In this document: positions 28,117 through 29,305 of the stretch, one piece after another
How the letters are laid out: the number at the start of each line of letters is the position of its first letter
How positions within the stretch are numbered: the stretch's first letter is position 1
From: Candidatus Pelagibacter sp.
Lineage (GTDB): Bacteria > Pseudomonadota > Alphaproteobacteria > Pelagibacterales > Pelagibacteraceae
Length of the DNA stretch: 29,305 nt
Assembly: GCA_028222445.1 (NCBI GenBank)
Contig: JAOISU010000009.1
Location: 1 to 29,305, forward strand
Direction of reading: 5' to 3'
Program-made: the position numbers and the translations under genes
Notes under the pieces: generated by a model
The model's database searches: none
Seen by the model: only the letters and a program-made list of their open reading frames with translations
Told to the model about the DNA's origin: nothing

Positions 28117-29290
28117 TTTTTTTCATGTTATTAAAAAATTCTTTGAATAAATAAACACTATCTTGTGGCCCTGGATTTGATTCAGGATGATACTGAACAG
28201 AGAAAACTGGTTTATTTTTTAATCTAATTCCCTCAATACAATTATCAAATAAAGATTTATGAGTGACTTCAATATTTTTAGGAAGCGTTGCTCTCACAAT
28301 TTCAAAACCATGGTTTTGACTTGTAATTTCCACATTATCTTTAAGTAGATTTTTTACAGGATGGTTAGCTCCTCTATGACCTAATTTCATTTTTTTTGTT
28401 TTTGCACCAAGGGTTAGCGCAAGAATTTGATGACCTAGACAAATACCAAAAATAGGTAAATTTTTATTGATTAATTCTTTTATAATTTTGATTGCATATT
28501 TTCCAGTTGCCGCAGGATCTCCAGGGCCATTAGATAAAAAGATACCATTTGGCTTTAGCTTTAAAATATCTTTTGCACTAGTTTTGCAAGAAACAACAGT
28601 TACTTTACAGGTTAGATCTGAAAAATATCTTAAGATATTTTTTTTTATTCCATAATCAATAGCAACAACATGTAATGAATTTTTTTTATTTTTTAAATAA
28701 CCAGTTTCTTTTTTCCAAGTCTTAAACCCTGACCAAATATAACTTTTTTTAGTAGTAACCTGTTCTGCTAAATCTAAATTATTTAATCCACTCCATTTGT
28801 TAGTAATGTTAGTTAATTTACTTATATTAAAATTACTATTTTTAGAAAAAGATATTGTTCCTTTTGGAGCACCTTTATCTCTAATAAAATTAGTTAAATT
28901 TCTAGTATCAAGTCCAGTGATCCCTACAATTTTATTTTTTTTTAACCACATGTCCAAGTTAATGAAAGATCTGTAATTAGAAGGACTTGTTATTTCAGAA
29001 TTAAAAATTACACCTTTAGTCCAAACCTTATCAGACTCTAAATCCTCTTTATTAGTTCCAACATTACCAATGTGAGGGAACGTAAAATTAATGATTTGTC
29101 CGGCATAAGATGGATCTGAGATAATTTCTTGATATCCTGTTAAGGAAGTATTGAAACAAACCTCACCAGTCGCAGTTCCCTGATATCCAATACCAATACC
29201 TTTAAAGATTGTTTTATTATCAAGAACTAAAATGCCTGTGGGAATCTGAGAGATTTTTTTTGAGCTAGTTTTTTTTGCTTTTTTGATCAA
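28094..29290 (-). CDS. carA: Carbamoyl-phosphate synthase small subunit (glutaminase)
   Basis: CarA hydrolyses glutamine and channels ammonia to CarB. The N-terminal domain has the family blocks [21 protein letters not shown] and [15 protein letters not shown]. The C-terminal class I amidotransferase domain has LSNGPGDP, the nucleophile C284 in [10 protein letters not shown], and the His/Glu of [11 protein letters not shown]. The start must be TTG at 29290 or later, because an in-frame TAA stands directly before it (29291-29293) and no in-frame ATG exists before the conserved domain. The first 15 residues are a Lys/Ser-rich extension. It forms an operon with carB. The last 15 bases of the window, upstream of it, show no complete feature. 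Confidence 0.97.
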   Translation of the reverse strand: MIKKAKKTSSKKISQIPTGILVLDNKTIFKGIGIGYQGTATGEVCFNTSLTGYQEIISDPSYAGQIINFTFPHIGNVGTNKEDLESDKVWTKGVIFNSEITSPSNYRSFINLDMWLKKNKIVGITGLDTRNLTNFIRDKGAPKGTISFSKNSNFNISKLTNITNKWSGLNNLDLAEQVTTKKSYIWSGFKTWKKETGYLKNKKNSLHVVAIDYGIKKNILRYFSDLTCKVTVVSCKTSAKDILKLKPNGIFLSNGPGDPAATGKYAIKIIKELINKNLPIFGICLGHQILALTLGAKTKKMKLGHRGANHPVKNLLKDNVEITSQNHGFEIVRATLPKNIEVTHKSLFDNCIEGIRLKNKPVFSVQYHPESNPGPQDSVYLFKEFFNNMKKNAKKKRS

Positions 29291-29305
29291 TTACAACTCA
29301 TGAGT

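Overview
The window looks like a piece of a SAR11-type (Pelagibacterales) alphaproteobacterial chromosome. This is inferred from the very AT-rich sequence, proteins full of Lys/Ile/Asn, almost no intergenic space (about 600 of 29,305 bases lie outside genes, counting the two broken genes as genes), an alphaproteobacterial petABC operon, and gene neighbourhoods such as lgt-midA-pgeF-prs-rplY-pth-ychF. I see no mobile element, CRISPR array, rRNA or tRNA. Nearly everything is core housekeeping.

Layout. 1-145 (+) is the end of a probable CCA-adding enzyme. 142-1886 (-) holds trmL, a broken hemF and greA, reading leftward. 1973-4534 (+) is petABC, the cytochrome bc1 complex. 4511-10446 (-) is one tight run reading leftward: lgt, midA-like methyltransferase, broken pgeF, prs, rplY, pth, ychF. 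10493-10747 (+) is a ubiK-like coiled-coil gene. 10725-13132 (-) is a three-gene regulatory operon: MarR repressor, OmpR-type regulator, EnvZ-type kinase. 13205-14077 (+) is ilvE. 14079-19815 (-) is a second tight run: uvrB, a pteridine-reductase-like SDR, folB, uvrC, pgsA. 19851-21050 (+) is an aspartate-type aminotransferase. 21065-22009 (-) is trxB. 22031-24895 (+) holds the least ordinary genes: an ELM1-family protein translationally coupled to a 2OG-Fe(II) oxygenase, then after the only long gap (202 bp) a divergent D-Ala-D-Ala-ligase-like ATP-grasp enzyme. 24892-29290 (-) is carA-carB.

Two genes are disrupted. hemF carries what looks like a 22-bp deletion between 7-bp direct repeats, which removes the conserved EKAGVN segment and shifts the frame. 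pgeF has a frame change at a run of nine A, with its catalytic Cys lying in the stretch between the two ATG-initiated fragments. The rest of the window is intact.

Points of most biological interest: the SDR beside folB has the PTR1/FolM signature (TGx3RxG, and Asp instead of Ser thirteen residues before the catalytic Tyr), so it probably reduces a pterin or dihydrofolate. The ATP-grasp ligase lacks the N-terminal Ddl signature and so probably joins something other than two D-alanines. The ELM1/oxygenase pair and this ligase form a possible small modification pathway of unknown product; this is inference only. Convergent genes end on top of each other, twice sharing the palindrome TTAA as stop codon for both strands, so classical terminators have no room.
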